Positions 5,347 through 6,605 of a stretch of 6,605 nucleotides of DNA are shown piece after piece. The stretch comes from Candidatus Bathyarchaeota archaeon. Lineage in GTDB: Archaea > Thermoproteota > Bathyarchaeia > Bathyarchaeales > Bathycorpusculaceae. The stretch lies in the NCBI GenBank assembly GCA_030627225.1, contig DAOUSM010000053.1, positions 1 to 6,605 of the forward strand. Reading direction: 5' to 3'. The stretch's first letter is position 1, and every line of letters begins with the position of its first letter. The position numbers were made by a program, and so were the translations under genes. The notes below the pieces were generated by a model. That model did not search any database and was not told where the DNA came from. It saw nothing but the letters and a program-made list of their open reading frames with translations.

Positions 5347-6605
5347 CTGGATTCCATCCGGGGGGGCCTGGACCTAGGCCTGGACATGGCCCTAGGCGTG
5401 GATTTGGCCCAGATTACGAAGAAGAAAGGTACACAAGAAAGATTTCAGATAGAGTTCTGATGGCGAGGCTACTTAGGTACTTACTGAAGTATAAGCGGAG
5501 ATTCATAATCACAGCAGTCTCGGTGATTGTTGTTTCTTTAACCGGATTTTTGCCTCCCTATCTCCTTAAAGTTGCCGTTGACAGCTACATGGTAAGCGGC
5601 GACCTCGCCGGACTAATATTCATATCCATAATTCTGATCGGCGTTTATCTCGTCAACTGGGTCTTTGACTATCAGCGGACATATCAAATGTCTTGGATGG
5701 GACAAAATATGGTGAACGAACTAAGGAAACAATTGTTTTCGCATCTTCAAGATCTCTCGTTCAGCTTCTACGACAGATCTGAAGCTGGAGAAATAATCTC
5801 GCGTGTTACTAATGACACAGATACTTTAAGCGAAATATTTGTGCAAGGAGTTGTTACAGTGATCAGCGACGTTTTAACTCTTGTAGGCATAGTAGCCATG
5901 ATGCTTTGGCTAAGCGTACCTCTGACCTTAGCCACGTTTTTAGTTATACCTCCCCTTGTATTACTGCTGTTCATCTCCCAATCTAGGCTTAGAAGGGCTT
6001 ACAGGGCGACACGGAAGAAAATAGCAGCGGTCACAAGCAGACTTGAAGAGAGCGTTTCAGGTATAAGAGAAATTCAGTCTTTTACAAGAGAGCAAGAGTC
6101 AATGAAAGATTTTAGTCAAGTGAATGTAGAAAACCTTCAAGCTAATGTTCAAGCTGGCAAGCTCTTTGCTCTTCTGATGCCGTCGGTGCAAATAGTTGGA
6201 GCAATTGGAACATGTATTGTCTTGTGGTTCAGTGGAATGTTAACTGTAAGCGGAGGGATAACGCTGGGAACAGTTATAGCCTTCCTCCTTTACGTAAACA
6301 AATTTTTCGGACCACTAGTGGATTTGACAACGTTTTACAACACTGTTCAGTCATCCATGTCTGCAGCGGAAAGAATATTTGACACCCTTGACGCAAAACC
6401 TGAAATTACAGATACTCCTGATGCAATTGAACTTTCACATGTAAAAGGAGAAATCGTTTTTAACCATGTAACTTTCGGCTACGATCCAGCTCTCCCAGTA
6501 CTAAAAGATGTGAATATTCATGTTGAACCGGGAAAAACATTAGCTATTGTAGGTCCAACAGGAGCTGGAAAGAGCACTATTGCGAAGCTTCTCGGCAGAT
6601 TCTAT
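5343..6605 (+). CDS. heterodimeric ABC exporter partner subunit, N-terminal 421 residues (cut by window edge)
   Basis: The gene starts in an ATGA overlap with the preceding gene, so the two halves are probably co-translated and assemble together in the membrane. Residues 1-23 form a Gly/Pro/Arg leader with two His, then an acidic-basic stretch. Membrane segments lie near 53-78, 87-110, 166-190, 194-212, 276-297 and 305-325. LSFSFYDRSEAGEIISRVTNDTD (138-160) is the family's intracellular coupling region, also seen in the first subunit as FAFYDRTPTGQLLTKVTTDMD. The ATPase begins near 369 with aromatic Y380 in VTFGYDP and Walker A GPTGAGKST (404-412). The sequence runs open to base 6605, nine residues after Walker A. 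Walker B, signature and switch motifs lie outside. By family logic this should be the partner with the catalytic Glu and switch His, but that cannot be seen here. Confidence 0.93.
   Translation, partial: MTGFHPGGPGPRPGHGPRRGFGPDYEEERYTRKISDRVLMARLLRYLLKYKRRFIITAVSVIVVSLTGFLPPYLLKVAVDSYMVSGDLAGLIFISIILIGVYLVNWVFDYQRTYQMSWMGQNMVNELRKQLFSHLQDLSFSFYDRSEAGEIISRVTNDTDTLSEIFVQGVVTVISDVLTLVGIVAMMLWLSVPLTLATFLVIPPLVLLLFISQSRLRRAYRATRKKIAAVTSRLEESVSGIREIQSFTREQESMKDFSQVNVENLQANVQAGKLFALLMPSVQIVGAIGTCIVLWFSGMLTVSGGITLGTVIAFLLYVNKFFGPLVDLTTFYNTVQSSMSAAERIFDTLDAKPEITDTPDAIELSHVKGEIVFNHVTFGYDPALPVLKDVNIHVEPGKTLAIVGPTGAGKSTIAKLLGRFY
5360..5385 (+). repeat. G7 run and GGCCTGGAC direct repeats in the leader codons
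   Basis: Seven G at 5360-5366 are followed by GGCCTGGAC at 5365-5373 and 5377-5385, a 12-base (four-codon) period encoding Gly/Pro-rich residues 6-15. Two CCTAGG copies lie at 5373-5378 and 5391-5396. This GC-rich patch contrasts with the AT-rich surroundings and is prone to slippage. Confidence 0.6.

Noticed and set aside
5768..5974. Minus-strand frame of 68 codons inside the second exporter gene
   Set aside because: It is antisense to a membrane domain with clear family likeness and has a Ser/Thr-rich product typical of a shadow frame.

Overview
The window looks like a piece of an archaeal chromosome. It has an archaeal-type UMP kinase and a ThiI-type tRNA thiolase, AT-rich gene fronts with TATA-like boxes about 25-35 bases before start codons, mostly no Shine-Dalgarno (SD) site for first genes, and good SD sites (GGTGAT, GGGGTG, AGGAGG) for the regulator and exporter genes. 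The style resembles uncultured lineages such as Bathyarchaeia, but that placement is a guess. Every base run that matters was read by eye; nothing was searched against a database.

Layout. Bases 1-597 (minus strand) hold the first 199 codons of thiI, cut by the window edge inside its PP-loop domain. A 272-base divergent spacer (598-869) separates it from a plus-strand metallo-beta-lactamase-fold hydrolase of RNase Z-like design (870-1709), followed by pyrH, UMP kinase (1763-2437), which has its own probable leaderless promoter. These are housekeeping genes: tRNA modification, probable RNA or phosphodiester hydrolysis, and pyrimidine nucleotide synthesis.

The second half is a regulated membrane-export locus. 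A PadR-family regulator (2515-3327) carries an extra N-terminal domain and a His/Pro-rich linker, and is preceded by two sets of short repeats that bracket its TATA box. It is followed directly by a decayed remnant of an ABC-2 type ATPase gene (3328-3491): one base is missing in the Walker A codons, and the gene is cut off soon after. Then come two overlapping genes for the halves of a heterodimeric ABC exporter. The first (3535-5346) is complete and has a degenerate ATP site (Asp for the catalytic Glu, Gln for the switch His). The second (5343-6605) is cut by the window edge just after Walker A and starts with a Gly/Pro-rich leader.

The likely story is a PadR-controlled efflux locus, comparable in layout to the LmrR/LmrCD multidrug system of Lactococcus. 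The regulator's original ABC-2 transporter partner seems to have been lost, leaving a stub, and a heterodimeric exporter now lies downstream. I see no CRISPR array, RNA gene, transposase or att site. No entirely new system is evident; the most unusual points are the regulator architecture, its repeat-rich promoter and the gene remnant.
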